Origin: Kitasatospora xanthocidica
Lineage (GTDB): Bacteria; Actinomycetota; Actinomycetes; Streptomycetales; Streptomycetaceae
Direction: 5' to 3'
DNA length: 64,000 nt
Assembly: GCF_014656195.1 (NCBI RefSeq)
Contig: NZ_BNBY01000025.1
Location: 62,001-126,000 of the forward strand
Shown here: positions 1 through 8,743 of the stretch, one piece after another
How the letters are laid out: the number at the start of each line of letters is the position of its first letter
Position numbering within the stretch: the first letter of the stretch is position 1
Made by a program: the position numbers and the translations under genes
The notes under the pieces: generated by a model
What the model was told of the DNA's origin: nothing
Databases searched by the model: none
What the model saw: the letters and a program-made list of their open reading frames with translations, nothing else

Positions 1-760
1 GGGAGGCCTCCACCGGCTCGGAACGTCCGGCCACCAGGACCAGTTCCGTCCCCACTCCACCCTGCTCTCCAAGCGGCGTCACTTCCCCGACACCTCCCCC
101 GCGCGATGCTGGGTGCCACCGGTGGACGCCGACCGTCTGACCGTTCACCACGATGGTCCTGGTCGGTCGGCTGTCGCGTGCGCGGAGCCGCGTGGCCCGT
201 CCTCCGAAGCCGCGCCGCCGTCGGACGATGCCGGACACCGGATGAGGGTGTCCAGCACGCGGGGCGTCTCAGGCACACGGTCGCTCCCCGTCGGGCCGAC
301 GTGCTTCGGTGTTGCCGGTGGGACGCGATCTGTCCCACCCGGGTCCGGTGCCCTGGCCCGGGAGTCCCGTCGCCCGCACGCGGTGGTGCGGGCTTCGGGC
401 GGAGGCCGGCCGAGCCGTCCAGGTGTGGCGCATCCTTCACCGACCCGCCCTTGTCATGAACAGGCAGCATGGCCCGGCAAGATGACCGGCAGCAGCCCTG
501 GGCGCGCGGCCTCCGGCGCGGGCGCACCCGTACCCGACCGAGTCCGGCGAGAACAGTCGGGCCACTCCCGGCCGACCGCCTTCCTCCGGGCGCACCTCCT
601 GCTCTCCGCCCCCCATCGTCCTGGCACCGGCGATCGGCGCGATCCGCCTTCGTGACCTGCGGGCCCCGCGTCGTGCCCGAAAGTGTTTGACGCCGGGGCG
701 GCCCGCTGGAAGAGTGCTCCCGCCGCGAGATCGAACGCGTTCGAAAATGGGGGAAGCTGC
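1..760. other. No recognisable gene
   Basis: Open frames exist on both strands, as expected at this GC content, but none has a ribosome binding site, a recognisable motif or a plausible composition. The end of the stretch is the upstream region of the secreted protein that starts at 761. Confidence 0.5.
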
Positions 761-2371
761 ATGTCAACCACTATCGGCGGGCGCCTGGCCGCCACGCTGG
801 GCGCCGCCGTCGTCGTCCTGATGGCCGTCGGTGTGCCCACGGCCACGGCCGAGAACGGGCAGTCGGCCGTGACCGACCCCAAGGCCGTCCCGAGCCCGGG
901 CTCGGTCGCCACCCGGGTGTCCACCGACGCCTGTGACGACACCACGACGCCGGGCTGGATCAACACCACCGAGCCCACGCTCACAGCGCGCACCGCCGCC
1001 CCCGGCGCGCGCTTCAAGGTGTGGAACGCGGCCGGTGCCAAGGTCTTCGACCACACCGCGCAGACGGCCGCCGACGGCACCGTCCAGGTCCGGCCCACGG
1101 GCCTCGCCGAGGGCGCCGGCTACTCCTGGCAGGTCTGGCCCGACTACGGCCCGGGCGGCGGAAAGCCGACCGCGGCCTGCCACTTCGGAGTCGACGCCAC
1201 CGCCCCGCGGTTCACCGTCGACTCCACCGACTTCCCGGCCTCCACCAGCGGGGCGCCCGCGCTCAAGTACGCCGGCCAGACCGGGGCCTTCACCGTCAAG
1301 GGCACCGACCAGGGCTCGGGCGTGGCCTGCTACCAGTACGTCCTGAACGGCACGCCGAGCGTCGGCCCGCCGTGCCAGGGCACGGGCACCGCGGCGGCCG
1401 GCGCCGACGGCACCGCGACGATCCGGCTGAAGCCGGCCCAATGGGGCACCAACGTCCTCACCGTGCAGGCCGTCGACAACGCGGGCAACACCAGCCAGCC
1501 GGTCACCTACACCTTCTACGCGCCCTCGAACCCGAACCCGCCGGTCGCCCCCGGCGACGTCAACGGCGACGGCGTTCCCGACATCCTGCTGCCCGACACG
1601 GCCGGCAACCTCCAGATCATCAGCGCGGACGCCACCACCACCGTGCCGACCTCGACCGTCGCCGCCACCCGCGCGCCGGGCGGCGCGGGCTGGAACGGCG
1701 TGCAACTGCTGCACCGCGGCTGGGACCGCTCGCACGCACCCGTGGACGACCTGATGGCCCACCAGCCCGGCGGTGCGGGCCTCAGCCTCTACCGCAACTT
1801 CGACATGGGCGCCTTCGCCCGCGGCGTGATCTGGCTGACCCGGGACGTCGACCCGTTCGACCCGCCGGTGCTCCCGGAGGGCTTCAACGCCGACTGGTCG
1901 AAGGCCACCCAACTGGTGCCCCTGGGCGCGCTCGGGGCGGACCAGCGGACCTCGATCCTCACGGTCGAGGACGGCAACCTGTGGCTCTTCACCGACCCCG
2001 GCTTCCTGTACGGCTACGGGACCTTCGTGAAGATCTCCACCTCGGGCGCCTGGGCCGGATACGACCTGATCGCCCCGGGCAAGGCCGCCGACGGCTCGCT
2101 CGCACTCTGGTCGCGCGACCGCGCCACCGGCGAACTGCGGACGCACCCCATCACCAAGGGCGCCGACGGCAGGTACGACCTCACCACGCTGGCCGACCCC
2201 GCGGCGGGCACGGTGACCGGCACCTTCCCGGTCGCCGAGTACCCGACACTCGGCAGCTCGGGCGACGGCGACGGTGACGGACAGCCCGACCTGTACGCCG
2301 TCACCGCCGACCGGCACCTGCTGACCTTCAGCGGCACCACCGCCCCGAAGGACCTCGGCACCCTGCGCTGA
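761..2371 (+). CDS. Secreted FG-GAP/VCBS-repeat protein
   Basis: A 536-residue exported protein. The ATG at 761 follows a GGGGGAAG ribosome binding site and opens a Sec signal peptide of about 30 residues (hydrophobic AAVVVLMAVGV, then an ATA cleavage region). A beta-rich Ig-like section follows (about residues 140-250, with TVQAVDNAGNTSQ). At about residue 266 there is an FG-GAP-type calcium loop (DVNGDGVPDILLPD), and near residue 500 a second (DGDGDGQPDLYA). Such loops build extracellular beta-propellers. No enzymatic motif is seen, so a cell-surface or secreted binding role is inferred. The gene stands alone and ends at a strong hairpin. The family call is firm; the substrate is unknown. 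Confidence 0.85.
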   Translation: MSTTIGGRLAATLGAAVVVLMAVGVPTATAENGQSAVTDPKAVPSPGSVATRVSTDACDDTTTPGWINTTEPTLTARTAAPGARFKVWNAAGAKVFDHTAQTAADGTVQVRPTGLAEGAGYSWQVWPDYGPGGGKPTAACHFGVDATAPRFTVDSTDFPASTSGAPALKYAGQTGAFTVKGTDQGSGVACYQYVLNGTPSVGPPCQGTGTAAAGADGTATIRLKPAQWGTNVLTVQAVDNAGNTSQPVTYTFYAPSNPNPPVAPGDVNGDGVPDILLPDTAGNLQIISADATTTVPTSTVAATRAPGGAGWNGVQLLHRGWDRSHAPVDDLMAHQPGGAGLSLYRNFDMGAFARGVIWLTRDVDPFDPPVLPEGFNADWSKATQLVPLGALGADQRTSILTVEDGNLWLFTDPGFLYGYGTFVKISTSGAWAGYDLIAPGKAADGSLALWSRDRATGELRTHPITKGADGRYDLTTLADPAAGTVTGTFPVAEYPTLGSSGDGDGDGQPDLYAVTADRHLLTFSGTTAPKDLGTLR

Positions 2372-2383
2372 CACTGGCGAGTG

Positions 2384-2408
2384 GGGCCCGTCGAACCCGG
2401 ACGGGCCC
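2384..2408 (+). terminator. Hairpin terminator
   Basis: A 9-bp perfect inverted repeat (GGGCCCGTC / GACGGGCCC) with a 7-nt loop begins 12 nt after the stop codon of the FG-GAP gene. No U tract follows, which is usual for actinobacterial terminators. Confidence 0.65.
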
Positions 2409-2659
2409 TCAGCCTTCTCACGCCCGACCGTCGGCAAGGACACCTGACGGGCCCCTCCGCCGGGCCCTCGCGCGTCTCCGCCCAGGCCGAGCCGCACGCC
2501 GCTGCGCCCGGGCCCACCGGCCAGCGCCAACCGCGTCGCGCCGCCCTGCTCAATGCCAGGGCCCGTCGTTGCGCGCTGCACCCCACCGGCAGACTCCCCG
2601 GGCTGGCCGCGTCGAGGCCCGGCTCGTCCGGTGAGTGCCGGTGGGAGGCGGTGCCGGCC

Positions 2660-2870
2660 GGGCTGACCCCAGCGGGTACGGGGAGGACACGAGGAGTGTG
2701 CGGCCGATCCCGGCGAGGCCCGGCTGACCCCCGCGGGTGCGGGGAGGACAGCCACGACGAGACCAACCGCCCCCACCGCGCCGGCTGACCCCTGCGCGCG
2801 CGGGGAAGAGCCGTTCCGCGCCGCGTTCAACGGAATCGCCCGCGGCTGACCCCCGCGGGTGCGGGAGGAC
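2660..2870 (-). CRISPR. Orphan CRISPR array, 4 repeats
   Basis: Four copies of the 29-nt repeat occur at 2660-2688, 2721-2749, 2782-2810 and 2843-2870, separated by three 32-nt spacers. The plus-strand form is CGGCTGACCCCCGCGGGTGC followed by GGGGAGGAC; its complement matches type I-E-style repeats. Repeats 1, 3 and 4 each carry changes, and the last is one base short. The flank after 2870 does not resemble the leader found beside the 10-kb and 48-kb arrays, so this looks like a decaying, leaderless array. No cas gene is nearby. Confidence 0.93.
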
Positions 2871-3003
2871 TGATTCCACCGCCACAACTACGGAATATCC
2901 CCCTTTGGGACACGTTTCGGTCACTTGCCCATGGCGCCACTCAGGGATGCGCAAGGCTGGCGCGCGTTGTCCACGCACCACCTTCACAGGAAGACCATTC
3001 CTT

Positions 3004-3540
3004 ATGACCACCCCCGTCCACGGCGACCAGTACACCCTGCAGCCGACCGCCCAGGCCAAGCGCCCCGTCTACCGCAAGGTCCGCTTCGTCGCACCCGCCG
3101 CCCTCGTCCTAGGCATCGCCATCGGCGCGGCCGGAGGCGGAAACAAGAAGAACGACACTCCAACCGCCGCACCCACGGCCACAACCACCGTCACCGTTCC
3201 GGCCGCTGCGAACGCCGCGCCCGCCCCTCTCCCCGCCGCCACCGTCACCGTGACGGCAGCCGCCCCCGCTGCTCCTACGCCCGACAAGCCCAAGGGCAGC
3301 ACCATCGGCGGCGACGGCAGCTATGAGGTCGGAACCGACGTCCAGCCCGGCACCTACAAGAGCAAGGGCCCCAAGCCCGGCGGCATCGGCATGTGCTACT
3401 GGGAGCGCAACAACGGCGGCGACGGCGTTGGATCCATCATCGCCAACGACACCGTCCAGGGCCCCGCCACCGTCACCATCAAGACCGGCGACAAGATCTT
3501 CAAGACCACCGCCTGCCAGGAATGGGTCAAGACCAGCTGA
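3004..3540 (+). CDS. Single-pass membrane protein with exported C-terminal domain
   Basis: 178 residues, starting at an ATG preceded by ACAGGAAG. A short cytoplasmic N-terminus is followed by one membrane segment at about residues 27-45 (FVAPAALVLGIAIGAAGG), then an Ala/Thr/Pro-rich stalk (residues 50-100). The compact C-terminal domain carries GSYEVGTDVQPGTYKS and two cysteines (MCYWER and ACQEW) that could form a disulfide. That domain is common in small streptomycete surface proteins of unknown function. Topology suggests the domain is displayed outside the membrane. No operon partner is seen. Confidence 0.8.
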   Translation: MTTPVHGDQYTLQPTAQAKRPVYRKVRFVAPAALVLGIAIGAAGGGNKKNDTPTAAPTATTTVTVPAAANAAPAPLPAATVTVTAAAPAAPTPDKPKGSTIGGDGSYEVGTDVQPGTYKSKGPKPGGIGMCYWERNNGGDGVGSIIANDTVQGPATVTIKTGDKIFKTTACQEWVKTS

Positions 3541-4035
3541 CCTCGACCCCGATCATGCCGGTGCCCCGAGTTCACAAGACCTCGGAGGCACCTGCTTGTC
3601 CAGCTGACAGCCTGGAACCCGCCCGCGAGTGGGCTGCCCGGAGCCGCCACGGCAGCAGCGAACGAGGCCCGTGGTCGAAGGCGACGACGCCCTGGCCGCC
3701 CTCCAGCGGCACAGCCCCCGGCCGCCGTCACGCACCGGGTACTGGCCAGAGGAATCCCCGTTCTGACATCGCCGGCGGTCGGTCCGCCGAGCCCCGTCGG
3801 GCGAGCCGGCCGACCGTGCGCCGCTACGCGCAGGTCTCGACGCGCGGGTGAGGCACGTCCCGCCGGCGGACGGCGCGCCCCGGCCGCGGGGTTCCCGGAT
3901 GCCTGCCGGATGACGCCCCCTGGAGGCTGGAGTTTCACGGTTTCGGTGGCGCCACGGGCGACCGCTGAGGGATCGTCGGTCCCGACGCCCGCCGAGCGGG
4001 CGCGCGTCGGGACTGACGCCGGGAAAAGGGGTGCC
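3541..4035. other. No recognisable gene
   Basis: Intergenic stretch with only unsupported overlapping frames. The final 15 bases hold the GGGAAAAGGGG binding site of the next gene. Confidence 0.5.
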
Positions 4036-4650
4036 GTGGTGCGGGAGACGTGGACGACGGAGGAGTTCGGGACCTCGCACGAGGGCAGGGTGGGCGTGCT
4101 CCTGGCCGACGGCACCGTTCCCCGTCCGATCACCTACATGACGGCGAACGGCGGCGGCGGACCGACCACGTCGTTCTGGACGGCCTACAACGGAGGGCAC
4201 TTCGGACTCGCCCCCAAGGCGCACGCGCTGCGCGCGGTGTGCTCCTGCGGGTGGACCGGCCCCGCGCAGCCCGTCGACCTGGACGAAGCCGACGAAGGAG
4301 ACGAGCCGGAGTTCGGCGACAAGGCCTACGACGTCGCGGACACCTGCCAGGACCAGTGGGACGAGCACGTCGCCGAGGTGGAACGGTCGACCGTTCCCCT
4401 GCCCGAGGCGGTCACCGACCTGCTGCGCCGGCTGGGAGAGGAGATCGAGAAGCTAGGGAACACGTCCCCGGTGGCGGCGTTGCGGGCGGCCCGGCAGCTG
4501 GAGGTGGTGGCCGGGCAGGTCGGGTACTGGCCCGCCCGCGCGGTCCGGCGCGAGCTGACCCGGGAACAGGCCGGCGCCGCCCTCGGCCTCGACGAGGACG
4601 GCGTCCGGCGCCTACTGGCCCGCTTCGACGGCTCGGGGATCTACAACTGA
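4036..4650 (+). CDS. Hypothetical protein with C-terminal helix-turn-helix-like segment
   Basis: 204 residues from a GTG start with an upstream GGGAAAAGGGG ribosome binding site. The N-terminal half contains CSCGWTG, a possible half zinc-binding site, and a stretch rich in Asp and Glu (about residues 77-90). The C-terminal part is helical, and its last 30 residues (LTREQAGAALGLDEDGVRRL) look like the helix-turn-helix seen in small streptomycete regulators. It could be a regulator or a protein-interaction module. No conserved neighbour helps the assignment. Confidence 0.7.
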   Translation: MVRETWTTEEFGTSHEGRVGVLLADGTVPRPITYMTANGGGGPTTSFWTAYNGGHFGLAPKAHALRAVCSCGWTGPAQPVDLDEADEGDEPEFGDKAYDVADTCQDQWDEHVAEVERSTVPLPEAVTDLLRRLGEEIEKLGNTSPVAALRAARQLEVVAGQVGYWPARAVRRELTREQAGAALGLDEDGVRRLLARFDGSGIYN

Positions 4651-5001
4651 GCCTGCTCCGCTCGGCCGTGTGCCGGGCGGGGTCCTTCGTCGTTAGTGAG
4701 GCTGCCGCGCGCGGCCCCACGATCCAAGCACGGTGCCCACTCCCATGCTCACGTGCTCGCCCAGTGAGTCGCTGCCGACCCACTCCGGGTGCTGGTGAGG
4801 GCCCGCTGGCCAGGCCGCGCGTAGCGGCAGTGGCTCGCCGTTCAGCATGTGGATCGTCTTGTCGTTCTCGCATGGCACGCAGATCCGGGGCCGGCCGGGA
4901 ACCTGCTGTGCGCTTCGTAGGGATCGAGGGGTCCTGCACGTCGCGGGCACGCGGAATCCGTCATGGCCGGCCCGACGAAGCCCGGCGAGCACCCGATGTG
5001 G

Positions 5002-5226
5002 CTACTCGCCCAGGTGGAGGAGGTCTCTGATAGCCGCGGCCTCAAGCGGCCTCAGCGTCTCGTGCTCGTACCGGAACCGTCGTGCAGCGCGGTCGTGGCG
5101 ATGAGGTACTCCTCGCGCGGCCTCCACGTCGCCACTGGTCAACCCGGCCTCCGTCATCGTCCGCTCCGCACGGAGCGCGGCAGTATGCGGGGGCAGCAGG
5201 TCAGCGGGGAGATCAGGGGCAGCCAT
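5002..5226 (-). CDS. Small hypothetical protein, possibly a gene remnant
   Basis: A 74-residue frame starting at the ATG at 5226, preceded by GAGGG. It is helical and charged and ends DLLHLGE. Composition is plausible for a protein, but I recognise no family. The adjoining 4651-5001 interval holds further minus-strand frames that look like eroded coding sequence (for example HIGCSPGFVGPAM), so this may be the tail of a decayed gene. It is divergent from the HAD gene that starts at 5323. Confidence 0.35.
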   Translation of the reverse strand: MAAPDLPADLLPPHTAALRAERTMTEAGLTSGDVEAARGVPHRHDRAARRFRYEHETLRPLEAAAIRDLLHLGE

Positions 5227-5310
5227 GCGGCCCTCGTACGGTCGGCGTTGGATCGCGTAGGTCAGGCAGGCTGGATTTGAGAGGACGCCGACAGGACGTC
5301 CCACCGCCGC

Positions 5311-5316
5311 TAGGCT
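5311..5316 (+). promoter_or_regulatory. -10 box, leaderless HAD gene (copy 1)
   Basis: TAGGCT lies 6 nt before the ATG at 5323, the spacing of actinobacterial leaderless transcripts. The same hexamer and spacing occur before the second HAD copy at 43387-43392, and no Shine-Dalgarno sequence is present at either gene. Confidence 0.6.
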
Positions 5317-5322
5317 GCGGAC

Positions 5323-5985
5323 ATGACGATCACGGCCGTGGTATTCGATGTCGGCGAGTGCCTGGTGGACGAGACGCGGGAGTACGGCACCTGGGCGGAC
5401 TGGCTGAACGTGCCGAGGCATACGTTCGTCTCCGCCTTCGGTGCGACGATCGCGCGTGGGCTGGACTACAGGGAGACCTTCCAGATCTTCGCGCCAGGGT
5501 TCGACCTGTATGCCGAACGGGAGAAGCGGGCGGCGGCCGGCAAGCCGGAGACCTTCGGCGAGGAGGACCTCTACCGGGACGTTCGACCCGCCCTCGCCCA
5601 GCTTCGGGCGGATGGCCTGTGGCTGGCGATCGCCGGCAACCAGACCGTGCGGGCCGGCGGCATCCTGCGCGAGCTTTTCGCCGCCGACGTCGACCTGATC
5701 GGCACGTCGGACGACTGGGGCGCGAGCAAGCCCGATGCGCTGTTCTTCGAGCGGGTCGCCGAGGTGGTCCCGGCCGAGCCGGGCGAGATCCTGTACGTCG
5801 GCGACCGGCTCGACAACGACGTGCTCCCCGCCGCTCGGGCGGGGATGCGGACGGCGCTGATCCGTCGTGGGCCGTGGGGCTGGATTCAGCAGCACGACCC
5901 GGCCGCCGGCCAGGCGACGTTTCGGATCGACTCGTTGGGGGAGCTTCCGGAGCTGATCGCGAAGGCTAACGCTGGAGTGAGCTGA
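5323..5985 (+). CDS. HAD-family hydrolase, copy 1
   Basis: 220 residues, full length for a haloacid-dehalogenase-superfamily subfamily I enzyme. Motif I is FDVGECLVD with nucleophile D9; the usual second Asp is Gly, as in YihX-like members. Motif II is IAGNQT (about N106), motif III is SKPD (K136), and motif IV is VGDRLDND (D161, D164). A small-molecule phosphatase or related hydrolase activity is expected; the substrate is not predictable. The 3' end overlaps the convergent regulator gene by 20 bases. A copy about 83% identical lies at 43399-44061, where the regulator is absent. Both lie near CRISPR loci. Confidence 0.88.
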   Translation: MTITAVVFDVGECLVDETREYGTWADWLNVPRHTFVSAFGATIARGLDYRETFQIFAPGFDLYAEREKRAAAGKPETFGEEDLYRDVRPALAQLRADGLWLAIAGNQTVRAGGILRELFAADVDLIGTSDDWGASKPDALFFERVAEVVPAEPGEILYVGDRLDNDVLPAARAGMRTALIRRGPWGWIQQHDPAAGQATFRIDSLGELPELIAKANAGVS

Positions 5986-7231
5986 GTGTGGCCGACCAGG
6001 AGTAGAGGCGGTCGTCCACGCGCTGGACGGCCGCCGAGTCCTGCCACTGAGCGAGTGCCCGCCGGGCTTCACGGACACGCTCCATGCCGGTGGCGTACCA
6101 AGTGACGGCCAGTTGGTCGAGCGCCTGCTCCAGCAGCGCGCACGCCTGTTCCGGCTTCCTCGCTGCGGCCTCGACCGCAGCGAGGTCTCCCAGGACGACG
6201 ACACGCTGCTTGCCGTCGGTATCGGGGAGCTCGGCGAGCGTCTGCTCAAGGGTGGTGCGAGCCTGCGGGATCAGCCCGGCCAGCAACTCGGTGTTGCCTC
6301 GGAAGGCGCGGAGGCGGACAGCGGAGAACCAGGTGAACCAGTCCGGCGACAGCGCGCTGCTGCCAGCGGCCAGGACGTCCTCGGCGTGCCGCAGCAGGGC
6401 CAGCGCGCTGCGGGGGTCCCCGCAGCGGGTGAGGCACTCGGCCTCCACGGCATCAAGCCACGCCAGCACCTCGGCAGAGGCAGGGGCTCGACGGGCATAG
6501 GTGCGTGCGGCCACCATGCGCTCGCGTGCGCGGTCGATACGGCCGTCCCACCCGGGAACGAATGCCGAATGAGCGAGGATCGCGGCGCCGAGCAGGCAGT
6601 CGTCTGCCTCGCCTGCGGCCTGGAGCGCCCGGACGAACGTGGCGTCAGCCGCGGTCGGCCGGCACAGGTCGAAGAACTCGATCCGCCCGAGCAGCAACAG
6701 GGATTCAGCGAGGGCCGCGGCTAGCACCCTGCGGGCTACACCGTCGGTCTCGCCGAGCAGGACCGTGCCGAGGTCGGCGTGTGCGGCAACCGTCGGGTGA
6801 AGGGCGGCGGGCGCGGTCGACAGGTACAGGCGGCGGTGGGCCTCGGTGATTACGGCGTAGTCCGCGCCAACGGTGCCGGGTTGTGTGCCGCCAGAGCCGT
6901 ACGGCCTGGGCAGGGCTGCCCGTGGTGTGGTCGGAGCGGACGGTTGGACAGGCGGGGCCGAGGTCGGTGGGGTGGCGGGTCGGGAACGGTTCCACGGGGC
7001 GTGGAATCCCAGCTCCTCGATCGGCCGGTGCAGGACGTGGACGAGGAGGCGCTGGTAGTCCTGGTTGGGCCAGGGCGGGGTGTCGGACTCCCAGCGTCGG
7101 ACCTGTCGGGTGCTGACGACGATGCCGTTCAACCCGAGCTGCCTGGCGGCCCGGGTGAGGGCGTCGGCGAGTGCCTGCTGGCTGGCATAGCCGGCGGCCT
7201 GGCGGGCCGCCTTGAGCGCGGTGTTGGGCAC
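5966..7231 (-). CDS. Xre-type regulator with C-terminal helical repeats
   Basis: 421 residues from the GTG at 7231, which follows GAGGAC; upstream in-frame codons lack a binding site. Residues 1-60 carry a helix-turn-helix (ALKAARQAAGYASQQALADA, with the recognition part TRQVRRWE). A Pro/Thr-rich linker follows, then a long alpha-helical region (about residues 130-410) of the TPR-like kind used by streptomycete signalling regulators to bind ligands or peptides. It runs convergently into the HAD gene with a 20-base overlap. Role: DNA-binding transcription factor; target unknown. Confidence 0.8.
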   Translation of the reverse strand: MPNTALKAARQAAGYASQQALADALTRAARQLGLNGIVVSTRQVRRWESDTPPWPNQDYQRLLVHVLHRPIEELGFHAPWNRSRPATPPTSAPPVQPSAPTTPRAALPRPYGSGGTQPGTVGADYAVITEAHRRLYLSTAPAALHPTVAAHADLGTVLLGETDGVARRVLAAALAESLLLLGRIEFFDLCRPTAADATFVRALQAAGEADDCLLGAAILAHSAFVPGWDGRIDRARERMVAARTYARRAPASAEVLAWLDAVEAECLTRCGDPRSALALLRHAEDVLAAGSSALSPDWFTWFSAVRLRAFRGNTELLAGLIPQARTTLEQTLAELPDTDGKQRVVVLGDLAAVEAAARKPEQACALLEQALDQLAVTWYATGMERVREARRALAQWQDSAAVQRVDDRLYSWSATLSSLQR

Positions 7232-7435
7232 GGTGTCCTCCGCACGAGCCGATGTTGTGTCAACGGTACGGCTCGACAGGACGGTTCGGGGACCGCTTGG
7301 GCACATGATGGGCCGCAAAGGCCTTCAGGCGTCCTCTCGATGTCCTCTCCAGGACCTTCAGGGCGTCCGCATCCTGGACGACGATTACCCCTGTCACCGA
7401 TTGGTGGCGTCAGCCTACTGACAGTGGGGATTCGC

Positions 7436-7621
7436 ATGCCCCGGACGAACCTGCCGCCGAGCAGGGCGCAGCTTCACGAGCAGGCCTGCATTCACTGCGG
7501 AGCCGAGGACGGCGAGCTCGCCCCGGCCGGACACGTCCACACCGTGACCGGCGAGAACTCCGCCCCACTCGGCTGGCCCGTCGTGGCCTGTGCCGACGGA
7601 TGCACCAAGGAGGGACAGTGA
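7436..7621 (+). CDS. Small zinc-ribbon-like protein A
   Basis: 61 residues, ATG at 7436. It has CIHCG near residue 18 and a later Cys pair (ACADGC), the arrangement of a small treble-clef or zinc ribbon. It is the first of three micro-genes coupled by GTGA overlaps. The strong divergent spacing from the regulator at 7231 suggests a shared control region. Function is unknown; such proteins usually serve as small DNA- or protein-binding modules on actinobacterial accessory DNA. Confidence 0.65.
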   Translation: MPRTNLPPSRAQLHEQACIHCGAEDGELAPAGHVHTVTGENSAPLGWPVVACADGCTKEGQ

Positions 7622-7779
7622 CCGAGCAGCCGGAACCCGTCGAGGACCGGGTGTGCGGAGTCTGCCGAAGGTGCCGTGACTACGGTCTCGGCCGGTACGA
7701 CGGGGCTCTGACCGGTATCTACGACTGGATCACCGAGCACGTCGGGTGCCGTCTGGCCGAGTCGGTGGGTGCCGAGTGA
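7618..7779 (+). CDS. Small CxxC protein B
   Basis: 53 residues, starting at a GTG that overlaps the stop codon of protein A (GTGA). It contains CGVCRRC near residue 13 and HVGC further on, giving four potential metal ligands. The overlap implies translational coupling. I recognise no family. It is short enough to be missed by most gene callers, but the coupling on both sides supports it. Confidence 0.6.
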   Translation: MTEQPEPVEDRVCGVCRRCRDYGLGRYDGALTGIYDWITEHVGCRLAESVGAE

Positions 7780-7946
7780 GCTCCGTCGGCGGGATGCCTG
7801 TCGAGGCCCGCGTAGAGCTGGGCCGGTGCCGGCACTGCGGCGCGTGGGTTCGAGGCCGATGGGTCGAGGACCTCACCGCGCACATCTCCATCGTTGAACA
7901 CTGCCCCGAACCGGAATCGGTCGAGGCCGACGACACACCGTCCTGA
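7776..7946 (+). CDS. Small CxxC protein C
   Basis: 56 residues from a GTG overlapping the stop of protein B (GTGA); an internal ATG at 7794 is the alternative start. CRHCGAW and HISIVEHC supply Cys/His ligands of a small zinc finger. Third of three overlapping genes, so the cluster is very likely one transcript. Function is unknown. Confidence 0.6.
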   Translation: MSSVGGMPVEARVELGRCRHCGAWVRGRWVEDLTAHISIVEHCPEPESVEADDTPS

Positions 7947-8033
7947 CCACGCCCTGAGTCTCCTTCTGGGCCTGACGAGGACACCAGGCCCAGGAGGTCA
8001 CACCACTCGTCACCCATCGAGAGGAGCACCATC

Positions 8034-8276
8034 ATGTCGACTCCCGAACCGGATCCGTCGCTGACACCGCCCGGCCGCAGGGGGCCGCACCCGGCGATCC
8101 CGGCGCAGCTCGTCGGCGCGTCGACGTTCGATGCCGTCACCGCAACGGTGATCGGCGACAACCCCGGCGTGACCGCCGACACCTACACCGACTTGCCGCG
8201 GGCGCTCCTGCGCCAGCTGGGAGAACAGGAGCAGCTGCTGAACGATCCTCTGGTAGACCCGCAAGGGGATGGGTAG
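8034..8276 (+). CDS. Small hypothetical protein
   Basis: 80 residues from an ATG preceded by GAGAGGAGC. The sequence is mixed alpha/beta with no metal site or membrane segment (it includes TYTDLPRALLRQL). It sits in the same direction, 87 nt after the zinc-ribbon trio, so may be co-transcribed. I recognise no family. It ends 50 nt before the broken HNH nuclease remnant. Confidence 0.5.
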   Translation: MSTPEPDPSLTPPGRRGPHPAIPAQLVGASTFDAVTATVIGDNPGVTADTYTDLPRALLRQLGEQEQLLNDPLVDPQGDG

Positions 8277-8324
8277 AACAGCAGAACGATCCGGCGCTGT
8301 TCATCTGCGCCGTTTCAGAATGCC

Positions 8325-8600
8325 GACGGCGGCCTGGCTGGCCCGCACTGGATCCAGCCAACGACCTCGAACCCGGTCGGCAGGCCGTCACCGGCCGATC
8401 GAACCGCCAGAAGTCCGACAAGGACGTCAGCAACTGGCTGCCGATGCCCAGCGACGACCAGTGCACCTACATCACCGACTGGACGGTGGTGAAGACGCGC
8501 TGGGGGCTCAGCATCGACCGGCGAAGGCAGGCACCCTGCACCGGCTGGCCGCGGGCTGCCCGAATGAGCCCGTCGGGTGGACGCGCGGGCGCTCGGACGG
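8325..8600 (+). pseudogene. HNH endonuclease (DUF1524-like) C-terminal remnant
   Basis: One frame reads VTGRSNRQKSDKD, NWLP, then CTYITDWTVVKTRWGLSID. This is the distal part of the secreted HNH nucleases of actinobacteria, where the conserved SNRxKxDxD helps form the active site. Near 8520 the match jumps frame and continues as AKAGTLHRLAAGCPNEPV. The N-terminal half, including the catalytic His region, is absent. It is a truncated and frameshifted relic, probably non-functional. Confidence 0.6.
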
Positions 8601-8743
8601 TCAGCGCGCTTGCGATGCACACATCTCGGGCAACAGGTTCCGATGCCGGTCCTTTTGATGAAACGCCATCAAATTAGTTGTATTGCATCACAGTTGGGTC
8701 AATGACCCGGATGTTCGGCCGGGCAGGGTCAACACTGGCCGTC

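Noticed and set aside
764..2887. 707-residue minus-strand frame
   Set aside because: Antisense to the FG-GAP gene and the first CRISPR array; Gly/Arg/Val-rich shadow typical of high-GC DNA.
5002..6249. 415-residue minus-strand frame
   Set aside because: Mostly antisense to the HAD gene; only its last 74 codons were kept as a weak candidate.
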